Assembly: GCA_010405405.1 (NCBI GenBank)
Contig: MU004236.1
Span: forward strand, 1,618,070-1,682,069
Origin: Microthyrium microscopicum
Taxonomy: Eukaryota; Ascomycota; Dothideomycetes; Microthyriales; Microthyriaceae
Direction: 5' to 3'
DNA length: 64,000 bases
Below the pieces are notes generated by a model. It did not search any database, had not been told where the DNA came from, and saw only the letters and a program-made list of their open reading frames with translations. Positions within the stretch are counted from its first letter, which is position 1, and every line of letters begins with the position of its first letter. Position numbers and translations under genes: made by a program. This document shows, one piece after another, positions 9,939 to 20,487 of this stretch.

Positions 9939-12900
9939 ATGGATCCTCTGTCAATAACGGCGGCTGTTGTTGGTCTGCTCACCGGATGTGGCAAGATTGG
10001 ATTTGCCTTGAAGGAATTCCATGATGGCTCTAACCATGCCTCCACCGCTGTCAACGGCCTCATCCTTGACGTGGAAGGTTTTGTCAAAGTCTTGGAGCTC
10101 ATGAAAGCCACGATTGAGCAGCCAAGCATCCAGACATCACTGCACAGTACTGGCCATATCGGCAATCACTGGAGCAACATCACAAAGCTCATCAATAATG
10201 CCCAGCAAACCCTTGCTAGGCTGAGCGACATGCTCGAAAAGGTCAACAAGAGCGTCAAGTTTCTTGATGGAGCGAGAAAACATCTTCGACTGAAGTCTGC
10301 ATCTGAAGAAATTGCTACTTTCCACCTTGAGATGAAATCTTACAAAGATACGTTACAGCTCTCGATACAAACTGTGATATCGTAGGTGTTTGAAACCTTC
10401 AAAAAAAAAATGCAGGCTTACTAAACGTGCCTAGGTGGAATCAAGTCAACTTTCAGGAGTCCACAAGTCAAATCTTACCTAGCTTGGAAGACTTGAGTTT
10501 AGAGGTTAGACGGATTGCCTCAGTTCTTCGGGAGCGAATGATTCAACTGCAAAGCACTGGAGACTCGACCATAGAACAGCATCAGCTTATAACTGCTGAT
10601 AATTTGACAAACTGTGTCCGCTCCGCTGCCTCAGTAGTTTCATCTGCGTCGACCATTCTTGGAATCTCTCCTGAAAATAATGTCCCGGGTGCTCAATCAT
10701 CAGAATTCGGAGACTGTTTTCCGATCGAACACAACGAGACCATGCAAAGATGGTTATCCTCCGTTAGTGTGTACAGATCAGGTCCTTCTCGGGTGCCGGA
10801 CGACACAAGAAGCGCCATATGGCCCGCTGAAGACAACGAAGTTCACCATTCAGATTCTGACGATGACCTGGAGCAAGAGATCGTTCAAACACTTCTCGAA
10901 AAAGGAAAAGAGAAACTCACTTCAGACGACATAGTTGCTGCTGAGCGTCTATTTCTTAACTGCCTTGCGCGGAGCTACCAAGTCAGATCTTTGAGGCTGA
11001 CTTTCGAGCAACCAGTTCTTAACCTTTTGAAGGAGATATATTACTCTCAGGAAGACTGGAGCCAGCTTCAGGGTATATTGATAAAGCAAGTGGCACTACA
11101 ATCACGAATTGCTACCAGAGGTGGCGATGACGGGCATACTCTGCTTCTTGAGCTCTCTGATGCGCTTCTGAAGCTCAAGAATTATACTGAAGCTCGTCTG
11201 TACGGTAGAAGAGCTCTCAAAACAGCCCGCAAGCGTCAAGCATCATCCAGAGTGGAGGCTACTCGAGCTTCTCTAGATATGCTAATTAGCATTTGCCAAG
11301 CTGATAATGATTTGGATGGGCAAGAAGCCTATCAGCTGATATTGACTGATCTAATTCAGAAGACCAAGTTGCAATCGACTGGGTCCACACTGCCATCTTC
11401 TCCTTCTGAAGTGCAGAATAAGATTCTGACTGAAAATTCCACAGCAAATGCGTCTCATCTCAAATCCGCGTCTGCAGGCCTTGTTGGCTTAGAAACTGAG
11501 CATGAGCGTCGAGAAACACGAGAAGAGCTACAACCAAGTGATGGAGAACAAGGTTCATCGCAGCCGCAATCCACAAGCATAGCCCAACCTATTGAGGCTT
11601 CACCTATTGGCGATTCAAGACCAGTGCAATCCTCAGAGATAGCATTGAATGCTGCAAGGTAAACGCGACATGTGAGCAGAGAAAAAGTTGCTAATGGTTA
11701 ATAGTTCGAAATCACTCGAAATATCGAGGCCAGAAGCAGAGATTTCAAGAATGGTTGATCATGCGTCTGTTATGCCAGGAAAACACAGCACGGAAGGCCA
11801 AACCTATAACGAGTCGAACCCAAAATCTCGACACTATATACATTCCGAATACGATCCCTTCAGAATTTCAAGCTCATTAAGTCTGGAACTTCGACCCTCC
11901 TCAGTAATTCTTCATGCTAGCCCTGTGCGTGATGTCGCTGTAAGCCTGGTTTCTCTAGAGCAACAGATCGTTTGTGATGGCGAAGCTACCATATCTTCTT
12001 CCTCTAATTTGTCTCTTGCAAGTACTGGCGGAAGACGAGAGAGGCAACTGCTAAATTCAATGAATGTGGAACAAGCACATACTGACAATACTCTGCCATT
12101 TCCAAGTGCTGAGTCTTCCAATTCGGAAGACTCAAAATCCATTTCTGCAATACAACTTGCTGGTGTCCAAATCTGGGCCGTGACGAGTGAATCCAAGAAA
12201 GAAACAATAACTTTGGCGACAGGTTTAAAGTTGATGGACACGCAAACCGTTATGACTGTTAACGCCTCTGAAAGGCTCGCTTTCAAGCTGGCTCTGGAGA
12301 AACATTTAAGAAATTTCACATATAACGCAATGCCCGTTATCGGAAATGGCGCGTGTCTTGAAAACGTGGTCCTACTCATCAACGGCAGCTATCACGATCT
12401 ACCTTTAGAAGAGAGAAACGTAGAACTGCTTCTGCAGGTGGCTCGAAAATGTAAAGCCATCATCTTTTATCAACTCTCACCTGATCGAAACAGGGATATA
12501 CTGAGTCTAATACGACAATACAAGGGTCAAAAACAATCCAGAAAGGCCATTCTGCTCTCCATTGCCAACACTAGACCTCAGATCTCAATACTCGAAACCT
12601 CTAGAATATTCGCTGAAGGATTGACTCAATCTCGTTTTACAGCAAGACAAGCCAACCAAGCCATTTCTAACATTCCAAGACTCTTTCTGTCACCGCTTGA
12701 TAGCCTGCGATGCGATGCTCGGAGAAAAGTTGTAGTTGTAGGAGACCCCATCCAGGGAAAGACGGCTCTCATGATGTAATCCTTCTGTATAGTCCTTCAT
12801 TGGGATACTTGTGCTAACATCTCCTGCTCTAGCCGATTTGCGCGGGGCGAAATGATTGAGGTAAGAACAGATCCTATTGATGTCTCTGATGGTCGTAGCT

Positions 12901-13564
12901 TGCTAAGATCCATAATCCAGGTTAACAGGGCAACGGTGGGTCTTGACCAGTACGTTGGCTGGGGTTATTGTGTGGATCAAAAAGTCGAGCTGTCTATTTG
13001 GGATACACCAGGAATCGAAGATTATGACAGATTACGCCCACTATCGTATCCTGATAGTCATGCTATCCTGATATGTTTCGGTATTGATGCTCCGGACTCA
13101 CTCGATAATGTACAGGAAAAGGTTTGTGTGTCTATGCTTTCTAGTAGATGTCGCTTTTGGTATCGTGCTAACACAAGAGAATAGTGGATACCTGAGGTGC
13201 TCCATTTCTGCAGTGGACTGCCCATAATTCTTGTAGGCCTAAAAAAAGAACAGCGCACCAATTCAAGTACAATCGAAGACTTGCATAAAACGGGCCAAGT
13301 GCCTGTTACTATGGATCAAGTAAGACGATGTTTTGGGTACAAGTACCATAACTTGCAACCAGCTAATTGATCTTGTAGGGAGAAGATGTTGCAAAGAGGA
13401 TAGGCGCTGTAGCGTATTTAGAGTGTTCAGCTTTTACAGGCGAAGGCGTCACTGAAGTATTTGATCATGTTGCAATGGTAACTACCCAGTCTGTTGCAGT
13501 CAAGACGACGACGAAAAGCCTTCGCACGCGACTAGGTATACGAAAGAGTCAAATCAGAGAATGA
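9939..13564 (+). CDS. STAND N-terminal domain / TPR-like / Rho1-like GTPase fusion protein, six exons
   Basis: Exons are 9939-10381, 10435-11658, 11705-12775, 12833-13121, 13185-13319 and 13379-13564. All junctions are GT..AG and keep frame; introns are 46-63 nt, several with CTAAC-type branch points. The product is 1,115 aa. Residues 1-148 ([27 protein letters not shown]...) match the fungal N-terminal domain of STAND proteins. Residues ~292-455 are helical repeats resembling TPRs ([31 protein letters not shown]). Residues ~560-890 I do not recognise. Residues ~897-1095 are a GTPase domain very close to fungal Rho1: [56 protein letters not shown]. The P-loop is GDPIQGKT (902-909). The Gln of DTAGQE is Ile (974), and the Asp of the KKD guanine motif is Glu (1031). 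An insert of about 20 residues precedes switch I, whose Thr (947) is kept. The tail is basic with no CAAX box, so no prenylation is expected. Likely a signalling or allorecognition-type receptor; function inferred. Confidence 0.82.
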
Positions 13565-15200
13565 TCTCACAAATTCAACCGGATGTCGAAGCTCCAGATC
13601 TCGACTAGCGTTATGGACTACATACTTAGGTTTAAAGGACGGATATAATTTTGATTCGATGCAGAGATATCTTAGGTACCTACCTAAGTTACCCAAGGCC
13701 AAGAGTGCAGACGGGTACTCTGGTTGTTCCGCAAATATGATATGATGCTAGGGTGTTCATGCACGCGGTATATCAGGCACTCAAACATTGCCATCTGGTG
13801 AACGATGGGTATCTCTAATGCAACTCTGAGCATGCTCTGATATCGGCGATGCGATGTAGTTGGACAGCGATGAAGTCAACACTGGGCCCTGGCAAAGACT
13901 TGCAATGACGAAGGGACCCAGTCGCGTGCCGTGGACACTAAACAAGACTAACACTGAAATCGACTAGACGCTGATCTTGCTGGGCCTCGGGACGCTCGCA
14001 GCGTGGCAATGGACACGCGAGTGACGCGACAAAATGATATCCATAAGAACCAAGGTTTCGCCTGTGGTCTATACCATATCGTTAGTACATAGCCGTGCAT
14101 AGGGGAGTGGTAAACACGCTCCTGACACGCTGCCACGGTGCTGTCACGGAGCTGTCACAGACTAGGAGCAAGGTAGAGTATTCTAATTGGTTGATAATTA
14201 TTAATAAGAAAGAATATTAATAAATCTAGGAGCTATCGGAGTTAAGGGAGTAAGTAGTAAGGATAAGGGTCGTGCAGTATATATTCAGTTTATGAGTAAA
14301 TTTATTTTTAGATCTCGTATTATCCTTATAGAAACTAAGCCGTAATTCTATACATAATAATGTAATAGCCTAGCCGCTTATAGCTTAGCCTAAGCCGTAA
14401 ACTAGCAAACTCTCTTTAAGCTAACCACCAGCCAACCACTAGTTCAATTCTCGCAACAGTAGCAAAAATAAACAAGTTCAAAATTAAGTAGGAAAAATAG
14501 AAGAAAATAGAACTCAGCCAAAATTGGCTAATTTCTTTTTTTGTGATTTTTGGTTGCTGACTAAGCATTTTCAACCAATCAAAAGATTTAGAGATATCGC
14601 TAACATAGCCTTAACACGCTAACACGCCTAACACCATGTCAAGATCTGTCACAGTGTCAAATTCTGTCACAGTGTATACACCCAACCCAGCATTGACATA
14701 TGTCAATTAATTAAATTCGTGTCTAGACCGTGAATTACCTGTGAACGCCCTCCCCTTAGGCCCGGCCATGTAGTATTCGATTGGAAGTTTAGGTAAACAC
14801 AAATGAAAGAAAAAGATGACCTCAACTGAGGCAACAAAAGCAAGCAATTCTGGCGGTTGTAACTTGTAAGTTGAGAACTTGAGCCGCGCCGTAAATTTTC
14901 CTAATCGATAAGCGGAAAGGAGACAAGTGCCAACAAGAGACGGAAGCACTTAGCAGGCAAGGGGGCCAAACGTCATGATGTTTCTTCCTTCACTTTTGTT
15001 TGGTCCGCCAACTTCCGCTGCATATGCAACAGAGGCAATGCCGGCCAATATATCCTCTCACCTAACTCTTTGCTCGCGTGCCAACTGCCCAAAATTAAAG
15101 GACATCCTAGCCCTTTTTCTTCACCTCCTAATTTTTCCTCTGTTTTTGCCATTTTCCGCCTGCAACTCTCTACCATCCACCTATATCGCTATACCTAACC
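13565..15200. other. Intergenic, AT-rich, containing a dispersed-repeat copy
   Basis: No gene is supported. About 13,860-14,140 has ordinary composition. From about 14,160 to 14,700 the sequence turns AT-rich and holds repeat copy 1 (14,235-14,575). Short direct motifs CTGTCAC recur at about 14,140-14,160 and again at about 14,645-14,672 on the same strand, so they are not terminal inverted repeats. A frame open from 14,975 into the next gene is 5' leader and not a longer start. Confidence 0.45.
14235..14575 (+). repeat. Dispersed repeat, copy 1 (SINE-like, unnamed family)
   Basis: This segment aligns by eye with 17,250-17,505 in the same orientation. Shared landmarks in order are GGAGTAAGTA/GGAGTAAATA, a tatatattca block, CCGTAA-tct, TGTAATA, TAGCCTAAG-CGTA, TAGTTC-AAT and, further down, AGCCA..TTGGCT followed by a T-run. 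TAGCTTAGCC (14,381) and AGTTCAATTC (14,441) resemble polymerase III box A and box B, which hints at a tRNA-derived SINE. This is weak, and the boundaries are approximate. The AT-richness suggests partial RIP. Confidence 0.5.
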
Positions 15201-16894
15201 ATGCTCTTTGCTCCCACATTTCCTGCCTATACAGGGCCTCATACAGTCGGCAGCTGCGATGTGGAAGTCCCTGTCTTCCAGCTGGATTCCCCAGTCGACG
15301 CTCCAGATGCTTCCCTAGGAACCGTGGCCTTCCGCATATTCTATCCATGCGAACCAGAAAGCAAACCAAGACCCGTCAAGTGGCTGCCTTCTCCACAATC
15401 AGAATATGTGAGCGCATATTGTCGATTCGCTGGCGCATCGCCGAGGCTGGCCGGATTTCTATCGTAAGAATGTCCCAGATCACTACTCAATGGCAATCAT
15501 TTAATGAGCCCAGCTATTTCCCTCAATTCCTATACATGACCTCCATTCCCGTACAACGAAACGCCAAACTTGCTCAAGCAACCACAGATACAGGGCGTTG
15601 GCCAGTCCTAGTCTTCTCCCATGGCCTCGGTGGCTCACGAAATGCCTACTCTCACATCTGCGGCTCCCTCGCATCCTACGGCATCATCGTGATAGCCCCC
15701 GACCATCGCGACACGAGCTCACCCATCTCCTTTGTTCGCGCTACCGAGACCACCGAAGCAAAGATAGTGGGCTACAATAAATTTTCCCACACTCCCTCTC
15801 CCGAAGTCTACCAGGGTCGTGATAACCAACTGCGCATCCGCCTCTGGGAACTCGGCTGCATCCACGACGCCATGGTCCGTATAGATCTCGGCACCTGTCC
15901 CGCAAACTTAGACGACAACAAGTCTTCCAAAGGCGCCCGCACCGAAGTCCTCGATATGTTTCGCTCGAAAATGAACCTACACGCTCCTGGCTCAATCGCC
16001 TGGGCCGGCCACTCTTTCGGCGCAACGACAATGGTCCAGCTCCTGAAATCAAGCTACTACAGCGCGCCCACTGAATCCGAAAAGACCGAATTAACTTCCA
16101 CCCTCTTCCTACCATCCCGCGATTCGCCAATAGTCCAGCAAATCACGCCCGCCAGCGTATCCCTCCTTCTCGACATGTGGTGTCTCCCCCTCCGCTCAAA
16201 AGCAACCCGCTGGCTCTGGAACAAACCCATGCCCGCATACTCTCAGTCCCACGCAACCGTACCACCCGCAGGCGGTTCAGCGCTACTCAGCGTGCTATCA
16301 GAATCATTCGCCATCTGGGATGGCAATCTAAACGACACCAAACGCGCGCTTGCACCAACAACTGCACCACCAAATGGGAATATCAAATGGACACCGCATT
16401 TCTTCTACCCCGAAGCATCAGCGCATCTAAGCCAAAGCGACTTCGGCCTCGTCTTCCCCTGGCTAACAGCACGCGTCCTCAAAACCAAAGAACCAGACCG
16501 TCTCCTCCGCCTGAATGCGCGCGCAATGCTACAAGTCCTCCGCGAAAATGGCTTTGCGGTCGCAGGACCAACAGCCGCAGATCTCGAGACATCCAAGAAC
16601 ACCAAAATGTCTGAAAAGCCACTGGACGACGCGGCAATTCTAAAAGCAGATGGCGGTGTGCGAGGCTGGAAGGCCGTCGAAATGAAATCCTTCAAAATCA
16701 AGCAAGAGACCGTTGCTAGCGATGACGCGAGCGCGAGTTCTGGTTCGGGTGTACATGTGGAAGATGACTATCAGCAGGAGCAGGCGGGTGAGGTCGATGG
16801 AGCAGATATTGTCGCGCCAGCCGAGGAAGGTGAGAATTTGGCGATGCGGCCGACGGCTAGTCGGAGAAAGAGTAGTGCGATTGCTGTGCATTGA
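15201..16894 (+). CDS. PAF-acetylhydrolase-family serine hydrolase, two exons
   Basis: Exons are 15201-15463 and 15514-16894, separated by a 50-nt intron (GTAAG..CCAG); the product is 547 aa. The N-terminus (MLFAPTFPAYTGPHTVGSCDVEVPV, then VAFRIFYPCEP) is typical of the platelet-activating-factor acetylhydrolase group. WPVLVFSHGLGGSRNAYSHICGSLASYGIIVIAPDHRD is the oxyanion and core-strand region. The nucleophile elbow is GHSFGA (Ser ~255). Asp ~308 (LLLDMW) and His ~392 (SAHLSQSDF) complete a plausible triad. Known role of the family: hydrolysis of short or oxidised sn-2 acyl chains from phospholipids. There is no signal peptide or membrane segment, so it is probably cytosolic. The C-terminal ~90 residues are acidic and Ser-rich and look disordered. 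The start at 15201 fits the family; the frame open from 14,975 gives an unrelated leader. Confidence 0.88.
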
Positions 16895-18395
16895 GCGGTA
16901 CAGTCTTTGAAGACGTTTGTATAAATAGTGTTTGCGATGGCATGATCTTTGGGCATTTTTATAAGCGGCATTGGTAGCGATTTGCGATTATACCAAAGGC
17001 ATGGATTATGGATTTGATGATGAGCATGAATATAGAGATGATAGACAGTACACATACCATAGCGTGGTAGGGGGGGTAATAGAAATCATTGCCAGTGATG
17101 TTTTAGAAGACCGTGAAGTTATTATAGAAATATTATAATAGGGTCGTTTTCCTATTTTAGTATTATGTTACCTTATGTATAGTCTAAGTCTATCTTCTTC
17201 TACTTTAAGCATTTTTAGCTAAAGGGGGAGAAGTTACGATAGGACTTTTAGAAGGAGTAAATACGATAGCCGCCAAGGCTTCATCGTACCTGCTATATAT
17301 TCACATTCAAGGTAAATTCAATTAGTAAATCACGATCGTAGTAGAACCGTAGATCCGTAACTCTCATTGTATTGTAATACCGTGCTAGCCTAAGTCGTAG
17401 TTCGAATGTAAGAAAAAAAAAAAAAAAAAAAAAAAAGGGAAGCCAGTTTTGGCTCATTGTGCCCCTTTTTTTGGTGTTGTAAAGAGCATTACTTTAAAAA
17501 GGCCATTTTTACGCTAAAAATAGCACTTCCGAAGAAAATACTATTCCTAAACTAATCTACAATTTCTCTCCCTGTCCCAAGAAGTGCTATGTTTCTGCTA
17601 AAGATTACTGGAAATCATGAAAACATCCTCGTAACACTATTTCCATTACCCCCCGTCGCGCGCTATGGTACATAGCGATTAGCAATAGATTGACTTCCCT
17701 AGATCAAGTTTGGAAATGTACCGTGATTTCACAATTGTGGAGACCGATTATTAAAGTGCAAAAGAGCATAGATTGACTAATTCCTAAATTTTCAAATCCC
17801 GATAATGCAAACAATGAAAGGCAAAAAAGCTATCATTCGTGGTGTGGCGACCCAGTTCCAAGCAACCCAATAGTTCTACTAACCATCAAAGGAATGCTCC
17901 TGTTCCATGGCGTTCGAAGAGACCCATCAATCCAATAGCATACATACTTTACACAAATTTCCAAAGCAAAGACGTGCCACATCATCCAGTAAAGTTCAAT
18001 CAATAGCAGCCAGCGAGAGAGTATGATCACGATCATGATGTGGAGTCAGGTGCAATGATGCAGACCAAGAAGACGATCTCAGAAAATGTTCAAGGCGAGC
18101 CAGACGAAGTCATCGTTCAACGTCAAGTGTTGTCAAGAGGAAACCGGCTTACGAGCATCCCAAGCACCACATGCGTAACGATCGTTCAACGCAGGAGTGA
18201 AAACAGAAAGACAACCGAGACTCCAGAAATATTTTTTCAGGGGTATCATGTCGAGAGAGCAAACGATCCAAAGCAATCCGCAAATCCGGGTAATGGATTG
18301 CCAACACGGTCGAAAAGTGCAGATAGTTGATTGCAAAGCATGTCAAAAACATCAGTGTAAAATCACAGATCAGGTCGGACAGAGTGACGCCTCTT
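16895..18395. other. Intergenic between PAF-AH-like and KH genes
   Basis: The two genes converge here. The interval holds both 3' flanks, repeat copy 2 and a long A-run. Open frames at 18,040-18,454 fall in the 3' flank of the KH gene and look like chance. A GGGGGG-containing stretch near 17,070 marks no feature I know. Confidence 0.45.
17250..17505 (+). repeat. Dispersed repeat, copy 2, with A(24) tract
   Basis: This is the second copy of the family seen at 14,235-14,575, in the same orientation. It carries TAGTTCGAATGTA (17,398-17,410), close to the box B consensus of tRNA genes, followed at once by a 24-base A-run (17,413-17,436). The tract is followed by AGCCAGTTTTGGCT and a T-rich stretch that match the equivalent part of copy 1. 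A tRNA-like box followed by poly(A) is what a SINE would show. I could not define box A or target duplications, so this stays a suggestion. AT-rich sequence also extends upstream to about 17,085. Confidence 0.5.
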
Positions 18396-20273
18396 CTACG
18401 AGGTTGGTGCTGGTTGATTTTGGCCGGGTTGGAGAGCTGCGGCATACCACATAGCCATGTAGTTGGCGTAGCCGCCGTAGGCAGCATATGGGTCAGCTGC
18501 AGTATCGGCACTATCGGCACCATTAGAGCCACCTTGCTGGCCTTGGTTGTATCCGTTGGACTGCTGGTTGTAGGAGTTGTTGCCGCCATTTCGACCACCG
18601 CCATACTGTTGATTTTGCGAATAACGGTCACCACCATTGTTATCATGACGATTATTGGCACGTTGATTACCCTTTTCACGCTGAATGGCGTTAGTTGACG
18701 AGTTAAATGCAGAGGATATTTGACGACTTACCACCATGTCGACCTTTTCCCATACAGCTGCCTTTGCAGCAGCTATAGCTTGGGCGGTGCCAACGAGTCC
18801 AATTTCACGCTCAATATCGGCACCCGATGCCTGGGAGACATTGATCTTACACTGGGAGGTTGCCTGCATTTCGCGGATCGTTTCACCACCTTTTCCAATA
18901 ATCATACCCACAGATTCCGATGGCACCATGATCGTTTCAGAGATCTTTCCTGGAGGAGGGGCATGATTGTCATTATTCCGAGTCTGTGGTGCATAGTTTT
19001 GAGCAGGAGCATTGTCAGTTTGACCGGAATTGCCACGGGTGTCACTCTCAACGATTTCCATGATCAGATCCTTGGCTTTTTGCGACGCTTCAGGTGTGCC
19101 AATCAGGTTCACTGGACGAAGGCCATTCAACGACTTGTTGGGGCCAACAATATTAATATGGCATTCGCTCCGCTCTTGAAGGTCACGAATGGTTTCACCA
19201 CCACGTCCTATGATTAGGCCTACGGTCCGATCAGGTACCATAATCTGCACGGCATTTTCACCTTCACGAAGGGCAGGTTGTTGCGAAGGAGATCTACCAT
19301 GTGAGGACTGCTGTTGTTGTTGCATCATTGGTGGTTGCTGGGGTCGATAGCCGCCATCACGATTGTCGTTGCGAGGTCCGCGAGAATCGCGGCCTTGATT
19401 AGCCTTGTTTTCAGCAATAGTGCGATCAATCTCGCGCTTGGCAGCTTCACGAGCTCGGGGAGGACCAGAGATGCGACACGAGCGAGTAGGTCCAGGATGA
19501 TCAGGCGATGTGATGAATTGGATGCGAGCAGAGGTCTCAGATTCAATGCGGCGCATGTTTTCGCCTTGACGACCAATAACCAGTCCAACAAGGTTAGAAT
19601 CAATTTCGATCAAGTCAGAATCGTCATTGTCACGGCGAGGAGGTGATCTATCACGGCCATATCCACGGCCATTCGGGGGCGAAAATCGTTGGCCACGAGC
19701 GGGAGAGCGAGAGCGATCTCGAAAGCCACCACGTCTAGCATCATCACGACGGTCATCACGATATGGATTGGCATTGTAGTTGTCGCGGCGAGGAGAACGC
19801 GAGCGGGAGCGGGAACGTTGGTAAGGTCCACCTCTACGAGCATCTGAGGAGTAATTAGAGATTGCACGGCGAGTGGAAAGTTCAAAGCAATTACCAGCAG
19901 AATTACGACCACTATCATAAGCAATGCCCTTTTCAGCAGCGAAGCTTCTCGCTTTGGCGATTGCATCATTTATGTTGACAGACCCGCTGTTGACTGGGTT
20001 GACAGCAGAAAGATCAATGTGTCCGGAATTGGTCGGTTGAGGAAGGCCATAGGGAGGCATCTGCGCATGTCCGGGTGGAGCAAGACCTAGAGCTTGTAGA
20101 TTTAGAGGAGCTCCTAGTGGTTGACCGGATTGTTGCTGTGCTTGCGGTTGTGCTTGGTTAGCTGGAGCTTGCGCTGCTAGATCACGAAAGTTAGGATTAT
20201 TCATAATTCTTTGTGAGAGGTTGGTCGTACCCAAAGCGGCCAGGATGGCTTGAAGATCTGGTGGTTGTGCCAT
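18396..20273 (-). CDS. Three-KH-domain RNA/ssDNA-binding protein (FUBP-like), three exons
   Basis: Exons on minus are 20273-19895, 19843-18732 and 18680-18396; the product is 591 aa. Both introns (19844-19894 and 18681-18731) are exactly 51 nt, have good GT..AG signals and a CTAAT/CTAAC branch point, and contain no in-frame stop, so the unspliced frame is also open (625 aa). The N-terminus MAQPPDLQAILAAL is followed by a Gln/Pro-rich part, then an RS-rich segment (~137-200). KH domains lie at ~204-270 (GxxG loop GRQG), ~324-392 (GRGG) and ~427-495 (GKGG). The tail is Asn/Gly/Gln-rich and ends in a PYAAYGGYANYMAMWYAAAL motif like those of FUBP-type proteins. Likely role: nuclear RNA processing, or single-stranded nucleic acid binding. 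The upstream ATG at 20,411 gives a non-conserved leader and is rejected. The start codon is only ~210 bp from the RIP block. Confidence 0.88.
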   Translation of the reverse strand: MAQPPDLQAILAALGTTNLSQRIMNNPNFRDLAAQAPANQAQPQAQQQSGQPLGAPLNLQALGLAPPGHAQMPPYGLPQPTNSGHIDLSAVNPVNSGSVNINDAIAKARSFAAEKGIAYDSGRNSAGNCFELSTRRAISNYSSDARRGGPYQRSRSRSRSPRRDNYNANPYRDDRRDDARRGGFRDRSRSPARGQRFSPPNGRGYGRDRSPPRRDNDDSDLIEIDSNLVGLVIGRQGENMRRIESETSARIQFITSPDHPGPTRSCRISGPPRAREAAKREIDRTIAENKANQGRDSRGPRNDNRDGGYRPQQPPMMQQQQQSSHGRSPSQQPALREGENAVQIMVPDRTVGLIIGRGGETIRDLQERSECHINIVGPNKSLNGLRPVNLIGTPEASQKAKDLIMEIVESDTRGNSGQTDNAPAQNYAPQTRNNDNHAPPPGKISETIMVPSESVGMIIGKGGETIREMQATSQCKINVSQASGADIEREIGLVGTAQAIAAAKAAVWEKVDMVVSRQISSAFNSSTNAIQREKGNQRANNRHDNNGGDRYSQNQQYGGGRNGGNNSYNQQSNGYNQGQQGGSNGADSADTAADPYAAYGGYANYMAMWYAAALQPGQNQPAPTS

Positions 20274-20482
20274 GATTGATTGATCAAATGATGTGTAAAG
20301 CGGGTAAGTGAGATTTGTAGTTGTTTGGGTGTAGCGAAAGAGCCAGCTCTTGATGGAAGATGGAAAATTAGGCGGAAGAGAGAGGTGGAAAGGTGTTGTT
20401 AAAGAAGGCAAATGGATCTGAGGTTGGAAACGGAAAAGGTCACACTAGCGCTGGGTAAACCTCGGAATCTCGGCGTTTCGCG
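20274..20482. promoter_or_regulatory. KH-gene 5' leader and promoter squeezed against the retroelement block
   Basis: Only 209 bp lie between the KH start codon and the target duplication of element A. Composition here is normal, so RIP has not spread visibly into it. Any promoter longer than this has been displaced 41 kb by the insertion or is supplied by the element itself. That is inference from position. Confidence 0.5.
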
Positions 20483-20487
20483 AAGGT

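Noticed and set aside
14381-14450. tRNA gene
   Set aside because: Box A/B-like motifs are present, but no cloverleaf with acceptor and anticodon stems can be drawn. At most it is a tRNA-derived repeat.
14100-14700. DNA transposon with terminal inverted repeats
   Set aside because: The CTGTCAC motifs at the two sides are in direct, not inverted, orientation, and no transposase remnant is visible.
14975-15513. Longer PAF-AH-like frame starting at 14,975 without an intron
   Set aside because: The conserved N-terminus (GPHTVGSCDVEVPV..FRIFYP) lies in another frame at 15,201-15,463 and joins by a good 50-nt intron.
20274-20411. Upstream ATG adding 46 residues to the KH protein
   Set aside because: MAQPPDLQAILAAL is the natural start. 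The added leader is low in information and looks like 5' UTR.
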